64,000 nucleotides of DNA from Micromonospora vinacea (GTDB lineage Bacteria > Actinomycetota > Actinomycetes > Mycobacteriales > Micromonosporaceae). Below the pieces are notes generated by a model. The model was not told the DNA's origin and did no database searches. It worked only from the letters and a program-made list of their open reading frames with translations. Location of the stretch: the NCBI RefSeq assembly GCF_015751785.1, contig NZ_JADOTY010000001.1, positions 7,006,001 to 7,070,000 on the forward strand, written 5' to 3'. The translations under genes and the position numbers were made by a program. Below are positions 1 through 8,800 of the stretch, in pieces (the first letter of the stretch is position 1; every line of letters starts with the position of its first letter).

Positions 1-320
1 ACCCGTCGAGTGACGACCTCGGCAACTACCACCGAAGTTGGCCGACCACGAAATTGCGGCAACGTCTGCCATGAGGAATCATTCGCCGGGCTCAGTACGG
101 AGTCGAGCCTTGCGGGAGACTCCGCCAGGTCAAGTAAGACGTCGGTGGCGTCATCATCTTCCGCCATGGCCGGCGCCAAAGCCGCCGCCAATCTCATCGC
201 CGGGTGGTGATCTCGAAGAAACTCGGGCTGCGAGTGACCCAAATCGCCCAAGTCAATCAACGCACTGGCACGGTCAGTGACAGAAAGCGTGGACCGCGCA
301 CGTTCGTTGAGCCACTGCAC
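1..320 (-). CDS. Partial HEAT-repeat-like protein (runs off the left edge)
   Basis: The minus strand is open from an in-frame TAG near 345 down to base 1. The first usable start is GTG at 320, read as VQWLNERARSTLSV. The reading continues with DRASALIDLGDLG, HPAMRLAAALAPAM and DDATDVLLDLAESPARLD. This alternation of hydrophobic and charged helices resembles HEAT/ARM-type repeats. DRASALIDLGDLG resembles RVSVIAALGDVRG in the HEAT-like gene at 2147-2809. At least 106 residues are in the window and the C-terminus is missing. A GAGAGGA ribosome-site-like sequence lies near 340, rather far from the GTG, so the N-terminus may be eroded. It lies downstream of the toxin/immunity remnants in the same orientation, so an immunity or accessory role is inferred from position only. 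Plus-strand ORFs over this stretch look like shadows. Confidence 0.6.
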   Translation of the reverse strand, partial: MQWLNERARSTLSVTDRASALIDLGDLGHSQPEFLRDHHPAMRLAAALAPAMAEDDDATDVLLDLAESPARLDSVLSPANDSSWQTLPQFRGRPTSVVVAEVVTRR

Positions 321-385
321 GATCTTGGCTCTGTCGGACGCGGCGACGTGTCCTCTCTATCGATCATGAAACGGCTGTGCGGAAC

Positions 386-417
386 GATGCCCACCGGATG
401 GACATCCGGTGGGCATC
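386..417 (-). terminator. Hairpin after the small immunity-like gene
   Basis: A perfect 15-bp inverted repeat (arm GATGCCCACCGGATG) with a 2-base loop starts 11 bases after the stop of the minus-strand gene at 428-772. There is no long T-run, as is common for high-GC actinobacterial terminators. It separates that gene from the HEAT-like gene further left. Confidence 0.75.
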
Positions 418-427
418 GTCGCCATTC

Positions 428-772
428 TCAATCCTGATCCTTCTCCAGCGATTCCGCTCTTTCATTCAACGCCGCGGCGATTTCATTCCAGTCAGGACCG
501 AAGTTCCGCAGATCCGTCGCCGCCTCTCTCAGCAGAGCCACGTCGTCCGGCCTCTGCAGACAGGCCATCCGGTACGCGAGATTGCGCGCCCACACCGGTA
601 GGCCCATCCAATCCTCGTCGAGCACGGTATGGAGCACGGCGACGATTTCATCCGCCGGTGTGAATGTGATCACTTCGACGAACTCCTGCTCGATGTTCCT
701 GACCTCGGCCAGACCGCGCTCGCCGAACTGATCCGACGACAACGACCGAGCCAGGTCAAGCAATTTTTCCAC
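428..772 (-). CDS. Small acidic protein, probable orphan immunity protein
   Basis: A 114-residue soluble protein, helical and acidic at its C-terminus (NERAESLEKDQD), with no signal peptide or membrane segment. I do not recognise the family. The start is GTG at 772 with a GGAGG site 4 bases upstream. The stop of a decayed Rhs toxin tip (791) lies 18 bases before the start, and a hairpin follows the stop. A small acidic gene directly behind a toxin C-terminus is the classic layout of a cognate immunity gene, so the role is inferred from context. The gene is intact although its toxin is broken, which fits retention for protection against related strains. A plain hypothetical gene remains possible. 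Confidence 0.65.
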   Translation of the reverse strand: MEKLLDLARSLSSDQFGERGLAEVRNIEQEFVEVITFTPADEIVAVLHTVLDEDWMGLPVWARNLAYRMACLQRPDDVALLREAATDLRNFGPDWNEIAAALNERAESLEKDQD

Positions 773-790
773 TCGGCCTCCACATCCCCG

Positions 791-1068
791 TCAGTTGAGC
801 CAGTATGTGCTGACGCCGACCCTATCAGGACCGATCTCGACTGCGTTGTAGGTGATCGATATCCCATCCACATCGATCGCGCGTTCCGCCGTGCCCACAT
901 TTCGCCCGACTTGGGGAAGCTCAGACCTGGGCTGTAGTCATGGAAGCCCATGTTGTAGTTGCCGGAGGACTGGTCCCACCGTGGTGTTGTACCGGTGGGC
1001 GTTGTATGGCTCCTTGGCTGGGTCCGCCGCGCCCGGCTTGTCGATGCCCGTGAACTGTGAGTGGTCCC
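791..1068 (-). pseudogene. Orphan Rhs core fragment fused to a toxin C-terminal tip
   Basis: Read on the minus strand, about 1065-925 is a near copy of the end of the Rhs core of the large gene (its bases about 3840-3699). It gives QFTGIDKPGAADPAKEPYNA, then after a 2-base deletion WDQSSGNYNMGFHDYSPGL, against WDQASGNYDMGFRDYSPGL in the intact gene. Homology stops right after YSPGL, where the large gene continues RFLSRD. Then follows a different C-terminus in another frame, containing RAIDVDGISITYNAVEIGP and ending VSTYWLN before a TGA at 791-793. The YxxVEIGP...TY pattern looks like the end of many secreted toxin domains. At least two frameshifts mean no functional toxin is made. It is a displaced Rhs tip paired with the gene at 428-772. 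Confidence 0.85.
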
Positions 1069-1110
1069 GGTCCCGGTCGAAGTGGCAGCCGGGGATTGGC
1101 CAGCGAGACG

Positions 1111-1150
1111 AGCATCGAGCCGGGATCCTTTACGACCCCGGCTCGGTGCT
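1111..1150 (-). terminator. Hairpin after the frameshifted immunity-like gene
   Basis: Inverted repeat AGCATCGAGCCGGG / CCCCGGCTCGGTGCT around an 11-base loop, 18 bases beyond the stop at 1169 on the minus strand. It supports 1169, rather than 1275, as the original end of the gene upstream of it. Confidence 0.65.
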
Positions 1151-1168
1151 GTGAATCAGCGCGGCTTG

Positions 1169-1712
1169 TTACGCCTCGCTCTCAAGGTCCTCCAGGTGAT
1201 CAAACAGAGCTTGGCAAATCAGGCGATCGAACGAGTCATCCCGTATCTCCAAGGGCAGCCAGGACGCAGGATCGTCAGGAGCCAGCTTCCGAAGGAGCAA
1301 AGCTTCCCATCCTAGGTTCTGCCCAGTTCCGAGGTCGGCAACCAACTTCTCCTTCAGCGTCACCGAGCGGGGGAACGATGTAACCACTGGACCTGACGTG
1401 CGAAAGAAAATCCGTTGATAGTTCTACGTGATGTCTTCTCAGGTAATGCGCAAGGTCATAGTGCCACACCCAAGCCCCATCGCTGATCCACGAGGAACAC
1501 CCTGAAGCCTCCTGGTAACCGTACTCACCAGTGATGACATCTGGCCCACCCTCCATGACCGAAATGATCATATGGCCATCAGCCAGGTACTGCAGGATCT
1601 GCCCTTCGTCTGGCTCCCCGACGGCGCGCACCGATGCGTGGATGCTGGGCTCGCCCGTCTCCACAGCTCGCTTCGGATCCAGCTCCGGGAAAAACCCGAC
1701 CTTCTTCAGCAC
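1169..1712 (-). pseudogene. Frameshifted immunity-like gene downstream of toxin remnant
   Basis: The gene starts with GTG at 1712 behind a GGAGG site (1718-1722). Frame one reads MLKKVGFFPELDPKR, then IHASVRAVGEPDEGQILQYL, WVWHYDLAHYLRRHHVELST and DFLSHVRSSGYIVPP. A WxWxxDLxHYxxxxHVxLxxxFLxH layout is, from memory, typical of small proteins next to actinobacterial polymorphic toxins. At the five-base C-run (plus-strand GGGGG, 1369-1373) the plausible continuation moves to another frame: SVTLKEKLVADLGTGQNLGW through DRLICQALFDHLEDLESEA, stopping at 1169 with a hairpin behind it. Removing one base from the run joins the two into a protein of about 180 residues. As it stands, frame one ends at 1275 after 145 residues with an unlikely tail. 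A homopolymer sequencing error is the alternative to real decay. Confidence 0.7.
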
Positions 1713-1713
1713 C

Positions 1714-1970
1714 TCAACCTCCGACGATGGGCAGGAACATGCGCCAATAAACCGCCCTTGTCAACTACGGTTCCAGCTCCAGGAACACCGCGTACGCGGT
1801 CTGTCGCGCCACGGGTCGGAACGCCCAACAGGTTCGCCATCTCCTGGACGAAGCCTGAACTTCCCGCGTGACACACCAGAAGCCTGCACGTCTGCCGGTG
1901 AACTCCACCACCTAGCACAGCAGCGGCTTCAGCTCGCAGCCCTCGGCGATGATGGGGGCGGCAACCACTC
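1714..1970 (-). pseudogene. Decayed toxin C-terminal domain
   Basis: One minus-strand frame reads EAAAVLGGGVHRQTCRLLVC, then HAGSSGFVQEMANLLGVPTR and GATDRVRGVPGAGTVVDKGG. This matches my recollection of actinobacterial toxin tips of the form PVRLVxCxTG...GFAQxLANxLGVPVxAPTD. The expected ending MFLPIVGG is present in another frame, with a TGA at 1714-1716 immediately before the start of the next gene at 1712, so at least one frameshift separates the pieces. No Rhs core was recognised upstream; it reads as a toxin tip left behind after cassette replacement. Bases 1971-2146 hold no convincing coding sequence. Confidence 0.65.
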
Positions 1971-2146
1971 CCGCGAGGGCCGGCAGAGTCGCTGCGCACG
2001 CAGCGAGGCCGCCTCACCGACCAGCCAGATGCCCTCGGCGGCCGCAGCCCCCTCCAAGGCGGAACCGCTCTGCCCAACCGCGCTGCCAAGATAAAATGTT
2101 GCGACCGGGTGAACCTGCCAGATGTGGAGCACCTCTTCACGTAGTG

Positions 2147-2809
2147 CTATGGGAGCGGCGCGAACAGTGGTCGCATGACGAACCTGATCATGCCCGTCAG
2201 ATCGGGCCGCAGCGTCGCCATCTCGCCTTGGACATCGGGAGAGCAAGCAGGCCAGGCCGCCTTGAGCCACACCTGTTCAGCCTTGTAAAGCTTCCCCCAG
2301 CCAGCGGAGACCTTCTTTGCGAGCAGCCCCGTCTGATTAGCGGTGGCGCAATGCCGCAGGAGGTACACTACTGCGGGAATCGCTTCAGACTGCGCCGAAA
2401 GCATCGCAGGGTTAAGGGCCCCTGCGAACTTCGGCGGAGGACCCGAGAGTATCGCGTCGAGAAGTTCCGAGACGCCGCCCCTAGATCGCCCGTCACCGGC
2501 GACCGCTAAACAGCGAAGGGCGTAACGTCGCACCGCAGCGTTTTCGTCAGCCAAACATCCTGCGGCAACGTCCGACGCCTCAACTCCATCACGCTTTGTA
2601 AGCGACACCAGCGCCGCGCACCGCTCACCTTCCATAGCTGCCGCATCCGTCGCGATTCGACGCAGTACAGTTCCGCCCAGCTCACCCCTTACGTCCCCGA
2701 GAGCCGCGATGACGGACACGCGACCCTCAGCGGTGTCTGACGAGAGGAGTTCAATCAACTTCACCTCGCCGACTGAACCGAGCGTGACTGGGGAGCGCCA
2801 CTCAGACAA
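2147..2809 (-). CDS. HEAT-repeat-like protein, candidate immunity protein for the Rhs toxin
   Basis: About 220 residues of repeated amphipathic helices: VKLIELLSSDTAEGRVSVIA, TVLRRIATDAAAMEGERCAA, DENAAVRRYALRCLAVAG, then a less regular C-terminal half with KLYKAEQVWLKAAW. No signal peptide or membrane span. TTG at 2809 is preferred because a GGAGG (2818-2822) sits 8 bases upstream; an in-frame TTG at 2824 would overlap that site. It lies 72 bases downstream of the stop of the toxin gene, the usual place for a cognate immunity gene, with a hairpin between them. HEAT-repeat immunity proteins are known in polymorphic toxin systems. That this one neutralises the adjacent nuclease is inference. 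Confidence 0.65.
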   Translation of the reverse strand: MSEWRSPVTLGSVGEVKLIELLSSDTAEGRVSVIAALGDVRGELGGTVLRRIATDAAAMEGERCAALVSLTKRDGVEASDVAAGCLADENAAVRRYALRCLAVAGDGRSRGGVSELLDAILSGPPPKFAGALNPAMLSAQSEAIPAVVYLLRHCATANQTGLLAKKVSAGWGKLYKAEQVWLKAAWPACSPDVQGEMATLRPDLTGMIRFVMRPLFAPLP

Positions 2810-2831
2810 CCTGCCGACCTCCAAATTAGGG

Positions 2832-2863
2832 GATTGCCGCGGAGGTTTCCCCCCGCGGCAATC
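2832..2863 (-). terminator. Hairpin between toxin stop and immunity start
   Basis: Inverted repeat with outer arm GATTGCCGCGG around a short loop, 18 bases past the stop of the Rhs gene on the minus strand. It could terminate the toxin transcript or act as an attenuator while the immunity gene is also read from its own start. Confidence 0.6.
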
Positions 2864-2881
2864 ATAACACCCGGCGTATTA

Positions 2882-5800
2882 TCAGTAGAGAACGTTCAAC
2901 ATGTCGTCGTACACATAATCGATTGTCAGTCCATAATTAGCTCGTAGCCATTCATCCTTCTTCAGTTGGTCCGGGTCCGCCTTTTCGCGACCGGACTTGG
3001 TCTCTATGTAGCCCAGCAGACTGTCGTCATCGCCGTAAACCGCAATGTCCAACTTCCGGTCCCCGAAGGGAGTAGCGAACGTTAACGCCTTTGCATCGTC
3101 GGCATCCGTGACCACCTTCTTGCCAGCCTGCCTGAAAAAGTCGGCGACGTGATCACGGTAGGCATCTCCCACCAACTTGTTCAGCCTGACGCCCTTAGGC
3201 AATTTTCCAACCCGGCCGAGCGGAACAATTGCAGCAGCTTCGAGACCGGCACCGACATAATCTTCGTGCTCGTATGCATCGGCGATCAGATAGCCAGACC
3301 CAGCGGCTCCAACGTAGGGCATCCAGCTGACTAGTTCCGCGCCGTCACGACGGTTCGCCTCGGCACAGAGCTGTTCGACCAGACCCTGCGAACACATCTG
3401 ATCCCTGCGAGTCACCCACTCCTGGGGGTAGTCCCCGCCGTCGCCCCAAGCCGACGGCGACGGCGCAGGTTTCGGTCCCGGCGAAGAACTGCCCGATTCA
3501 GCGGGTGCCGTCGGCATCGGCCGCGGCGGCGGGACATACTCGCCGGCACCGTCATTGATCCAGATGTGGCCGTCGAGTTCGACGTTCGAGATCGGGTTGC
3601 CGCCGCCGAAGGCGTACCGGTTGCCGGTGAAGGGATTGCTGCCGAGGTTCATGTCGGCCAGGGCGCCGTTGTAGCTGTCGCGGGACAGGAACCGGTTCAG
3701 ACCTGGGCTGTAGTCGCGGAAGCCCATGTCGTAGTTGCCGGAGGCCTGGTCCCACCGCTTGGCGTTGTACCGGTAGGCGTTGTACGGCTCCTTGGTCGGG
3801 TCCGCCGCATCCGGCTTGTCGATACCCGTGAACTGGGTGTCGTCGTTCTTGCCATAAGCGGTGTAGCCGTAGGTGGCCTTGGTGTCACCGGTCTTGTCGG
3901 TCAGTGTCTCGACGTCGGTGTGCGGGTTGTAGCCGTAGTAGCCGTCCTCCTGGGTGCCATCGGTGTTGTGGGTGACCTGCGACAACCGCTGACCCCACGG
4001 CGAGTACTGGTACGACTTGGTCAGCTTCCCGGCGACCTCCTCGTCCAGGACCTCGCCCGACAGGCCGAGGTAGTTGAAGGTCGTGGCCTTCTCCTTGGCG
4101 CCGCCGGCGTCGGTGGTCTTGGTCGACGTGCGGTCCATCGGGTCGAAGGTGTACTTCGTCGTCGAGGTGCTGGTGCCGTTGTTCTTCCGGTTCTCGACGA
4201 CGTGGTCGAACCCGTCGTACACGTTCCGCTCGATCACGGTCCCCGCCGCCGTGACGGTGTCCAGGCGGCCGAACGGGTCGTAGTTGTACGACGCCGTCGC
4301 ACCCCCGGTCACCGCGGTCAGCAGCCGGTTCCGCTCGTAGTTGAACGTCGTCGACGTGCCCTTCACCGTTTGACTGGTGACGTTGTTGTTCGCGTCGTGC
4401 ACGTAGGTTTCCGTGCCAGCGCCGTCACCGGTCTTCGTCAGCGACGCCAACCGGTCCCGCGGGTCGTAGGTGAAGTCACTGATGGTGGTCAGGTAAGCGC
4501 CGTGGTTGTCGGCGTTCATCTTCTTGGTGACGTCGTGCGACCGGTTGCCGTTGAGGTCGTAGTCGAGGACCGACTCGGAGACCAGGGTCGTCCCGTTGGG
4601 CTTCTTCTCCGTCTGGGACTTCAACAGCCCGTCGAGGAAGTACGTGTAGTCGACGGTGTTGCCGTTGCCCTTGACTTCCTTGAGTTTCTCTCCCCGGTCG
4701 GTGTAGGTGTACGTCGTCACCTTCGGCGACGCGTCGGTGGCCGACTTGCCGTTGGTCACCTTCGACACCAGGTCGCGCTCGTCGTACGCGTAGGACGCGT
4801 ACTGCTTGTCGTGACTGGTGGTCAGCGGTGCGCTGTTCTCGTTGTAGCTGAACGACGTCGAGTTCACCACCGCGCCCGACTTCGACTCGGTGACCTTGTC
4901 GACCTGGTTCAGGTTCGTGTAGGTCACCGCGTAGCTGTCGACCCGGGTGCCCGGGGAGGCGTCCGTGATCGTGGTCAGGTTGCCATTGGCGTCGTACCGG
5001 TAGCTGTAGTCGTGCTTCTCGTTGTCGACATCGGCCGCGTTGTCCCGGACGAGCTTCACCGCGTCGGCGACGACCGTGCCGGTGGCCTGGTCCGACAGCG
5101 TCACCTTCTGGGCGTTGCCCTCGGCGAAGCTGTACGAGCCGAGGCTCACCCAGGTGCCGGCGCCGGCGGTCTGGTTGACCGTCTTCACCGTCGGGCCCGC
5201 GCTGGAATTGACCGTGTACTTCGCGTCGGTGGCCGCCCCGGACACCGTCGGGAAGCGGGCGTACACCTGATAGGTGCCCGACTGGGGCACGTTCAACTGC
5301 CAGGTGAACACGTTGGTGCCCGTGCCCGCCGCGTGGGTGGCGTAGTCGATGCCGTACCTGTTGGTGGCCGTGTTGGCCGTCGGCCAGGTGCCCGTCGCGG
5401 TGGTGTTGTTGAACTCGGAGTTGTCGACAAGCACCACGTGCTTGCCCACCGGCACCCCGTCGTCGGACCGGGCCTTCAGCTTTCCGTCCGGGAAGTACGA
5501 CCAGCTCATGGTCCGGTTGGAGGAGCCGCCCGCCGACGTCAACGTGCGGGCCGTCTGCGCACCGAGCTCGTTGTAGTCGTACGAGGTGACGATGTCCCAC
5601 GGGTCCGAGGAGGACTTCGTCCACCCGTTGTCGTAGTAGCTGTACGTGGTGTCGTTGCGTACCGACTGACCCGCCGACGGTGGCGCAGACATCGTCGCCA
5701 GTCGGCCCACCTCGTCGTACGTGTAGGTGGTCTTGTCGGCGGTGGTGTAGCGGGCGTCATCCTTGTCGTACGCCGACTGGGTCTCCTTCACCCGGTTCAG

Positions 5801-8800
5801 CGCGTCGTAGACGGTGACCTGGGCGAAGTCGTCCGGGTCGTCGGTGGTCGCCACACCCCGTGGGCTGATGACCTTGGTGGTGTTACCCACCTGGTCGTAC
5901 TCGTACTTCGTGATGCGGTACGAGATGGTGCCGGAGACGTTCTTGTACGGCACCTTGACCTCGGTCGGCTTACCTCGCCGGTCAAGATTGACCAGCGTGG
6001 TGTTGCCGAGCTGGTCGGTGCTGCCGGTGACCAGGCCGTCCTTGTCGTAGGTGCTGCTGGTGAACTTGCCCAGCGCATCAGTGGCCTTCGTGACCCGGTG
6101 CGCAAGGTCGTACGTCATCGTCGACGTGTAGTCGAGGGTGTCGGTGGTCGCGTTCTTACGCGGGTCCACCACCCTCTCCACGTTGCCCACGTTGTCGTAC
6201 TGGTAGGTGATCTTGTCGCCCTTGGCATTCGTCACCGAAACCAGCTGGTAGATCTCGTCGTACGCGTTCGTCGTTCGGTAGTCGGCCGGGTTCGCCTCGG
6301 GCAGATTGCCCTTCGGCTCGGTCGTGGTGCGCAGGTTGCCGGCCTTGTCGTACGTGAACGACGTCTTGCGCTCCGGGTCGCCGGCCACGTCGACCGGCGC
6401 CTTGGTCCAGGTGAGCTGGTCGGCGGCGTCGTAGAAGGCCGTGGAGACTGCCCCGTTGGGCGCGGTCGACTGGGTGACGTTGTCGTTCGCGTCGTAGGTC
6501 GGTGCCGGATTGGTGATGTACACCCCGGCGGCCTGGTCCTTCGGAGTCCTGCTGTCCAACGGACGGCCGAAGGTGTCGTACGCCTGGGTCGTGTTCTTGC
6601 CCAGCGCGTCGGTGACCGTGGTGACCTGGCCGCGGACGTCGTAGACGAAGGTGGTCGCCCTGGTCAGGGAATCCGTGATCGTCTGCGGGTAGCCGTTGGC
6701 GTCGTAACGGCTGTACTTGGTGCTGTTGCCGTTGGCGTCCTTCGCCGTGTCGAGCTGTCCAAACGCGTCGTAGGTGTTGTAGGTGGTGTAGTCGCCGGCC
6801 GTCGCGGTGGAGGTGCCCATCGGGTCGGTGACGCTCGCCAGGTCACCGTCGGCCTCGTAGCTGAAGATCCACTTGCGCCCCTCGGGGCTGGTCTTCTCCG
6901 TGAGGTCGGCGACGTAGCCGTTGAGCTGGCGCTGGTAGGTCAGCACCGTGCCCGGCGTGCCGTTCTTGACCGCCTCGGCGTCCCTGATCTCCGTCGGGTA
7001 GCCGGTCTTGGCGTCGTACTCCCAGGTCGAGGTGGCGTTGTTGTCCTCGATGAGCTTGGTGACGTTGTGGTCGTCGTCCCACTCGAGCTTGGTGACCTGG
7101 TTCTTCGCGTTGGTGGTCTCGATCGGCCGGCCGTAAACGTCCTGGAGGTAGCCGGTGGAGTGGTTCTCCGCGTCGGTGACCGTCGTGCGGATGTTGCTGG
7201 TGGCGTCCGGGTCGACGTAGGCGAACTGGGTCAGGTTGGCCTTGTCGTTCCGGTCGGTGTAGTACTTCGTCCGCCAGTGCCACGTCGGGTCGTCCCCGGC
7301 GGACGGCGAGAAGTACTGCAGCTCGGTGGCGTTGCCCCGCGGGTCGGTGACCTTGACCAGCTTGACGTTCTTGTTCCCCTGCGTCATGTCGTAGGCGAAC
7401 TTGAACGTCTTCGGCGCACCCATGGTGCCGCTGGAGCCGTACCCGTCGACCAGCTCGCCGAGCAGCCCCTTGTCCGTGTAGGTGAAGGTCATCTTCCGAC
7501 CGGAGATGTCGGTGATCTGCGAGATGTGGTCGATGATCTTCGGGTTGGTCAGGTTGGTGCCCGACTGCCGCGTCCAGGTGGTGTCGTTGATGTAGTCGAA
7601 CGACTGACCCTTGGCGTAGTAGTCGATCGTCAGGGTCTTCCGGCCGGCCGCGTCGGTGATGTACCGGAGGAACTTCGTCGGCTTGTTGTTCGACTTCCGC
7701 TCCTCGTAGGTGAACGTCATCGTGTTGCCGTTCTTGTCCACCGTGCTGGACAGGAAGCCCTCGCAGTCGTAGTAGAACTGCGTGCGGTCCGGCTTGGTCA
7801 GCCGCCACGCCTTCGGCTCCTGGGTGTTCGGCTTGCAGTCGAGACTGGTCACCTTCTCCAGGTACAGGTGGACGCCCTTCGGGCTCTTCCAGGTGGAGGT
7901 CGCCGAGTCCCAGGTGAACCAGTGGCTGGTGCCGTCACCATCGGTCATGGTGACCTTGGTGGGGTTCGGGTTGGGGTGGAAGTCCAGAGGGCTCCCCAGC
8001 CGCATGAGCGACGAGGCCTGCAGGGACCAGCCGTACCCGGCGACAGTGTCGGACGTGTCCAACGAGTTGTAGGACATCCGAACGAACGTCGACAGGCCGC
8101 GCGACGGATTGCTCAACGCGTCGTACGACCACACCGTGTTGCCGGCGTACAGGTTGTTCATCAGGGTGCCGCCGGCGCCGGTGTTCTTCCCCGCGTAGGA
8201 GTAGAACTTCTCCAGACCGAGCTGGTCGGACGTCGGCTCCGCCACCGCCACGTTCTGTGGCAGCGGCGTGATCGCCGGGACGGTCTCCGACAGCTTCTTG
8301 GTGGTCAGCTTGTTGCGCAGGTCCCACTGCAGCACGTAGTCGGTGCGCTTGTTCCCCTCCGTCGACGACGGCGGGGTCTTCAGCTGCGCGGTCACGTCGA
8401 CAGTGCCACCGGCCGGGATGCTCTTGGGCAGCGGCGTCCTCAGCTCGTAGGTGGTGTCGGCGCCGTCGGTGGTGCCGTCTGCCCGCTTCCAGTCGTACGC
8501 CAGCTCCCAGTCGGTCGGGTTCCAGGCGGCCAGCGTCGGGTTCGACAGGGTCACCGGCACGCTGTACGTCGAGTTCGGCGTGGTCAGCGTCGGCGTGGCG
8601 GCCGCGTAGTAGGTCGACTCGGCGGTCTGCTCCAGGTAGGTGACCTCCAACGTCGGCCGCAGCAGCGGCTCGGCGCCCTCGGAGGACAGCAGCATCGCCC
8701 GCGCGGTCTGGTTCGCCTCGTCGCGCTGGCGCAGCAGCAGGCCGTAGTTGCTGGCCGGGGTCTTCACCCAGCCGTCGACCGCGTTGGTGACGTCCCAGGT

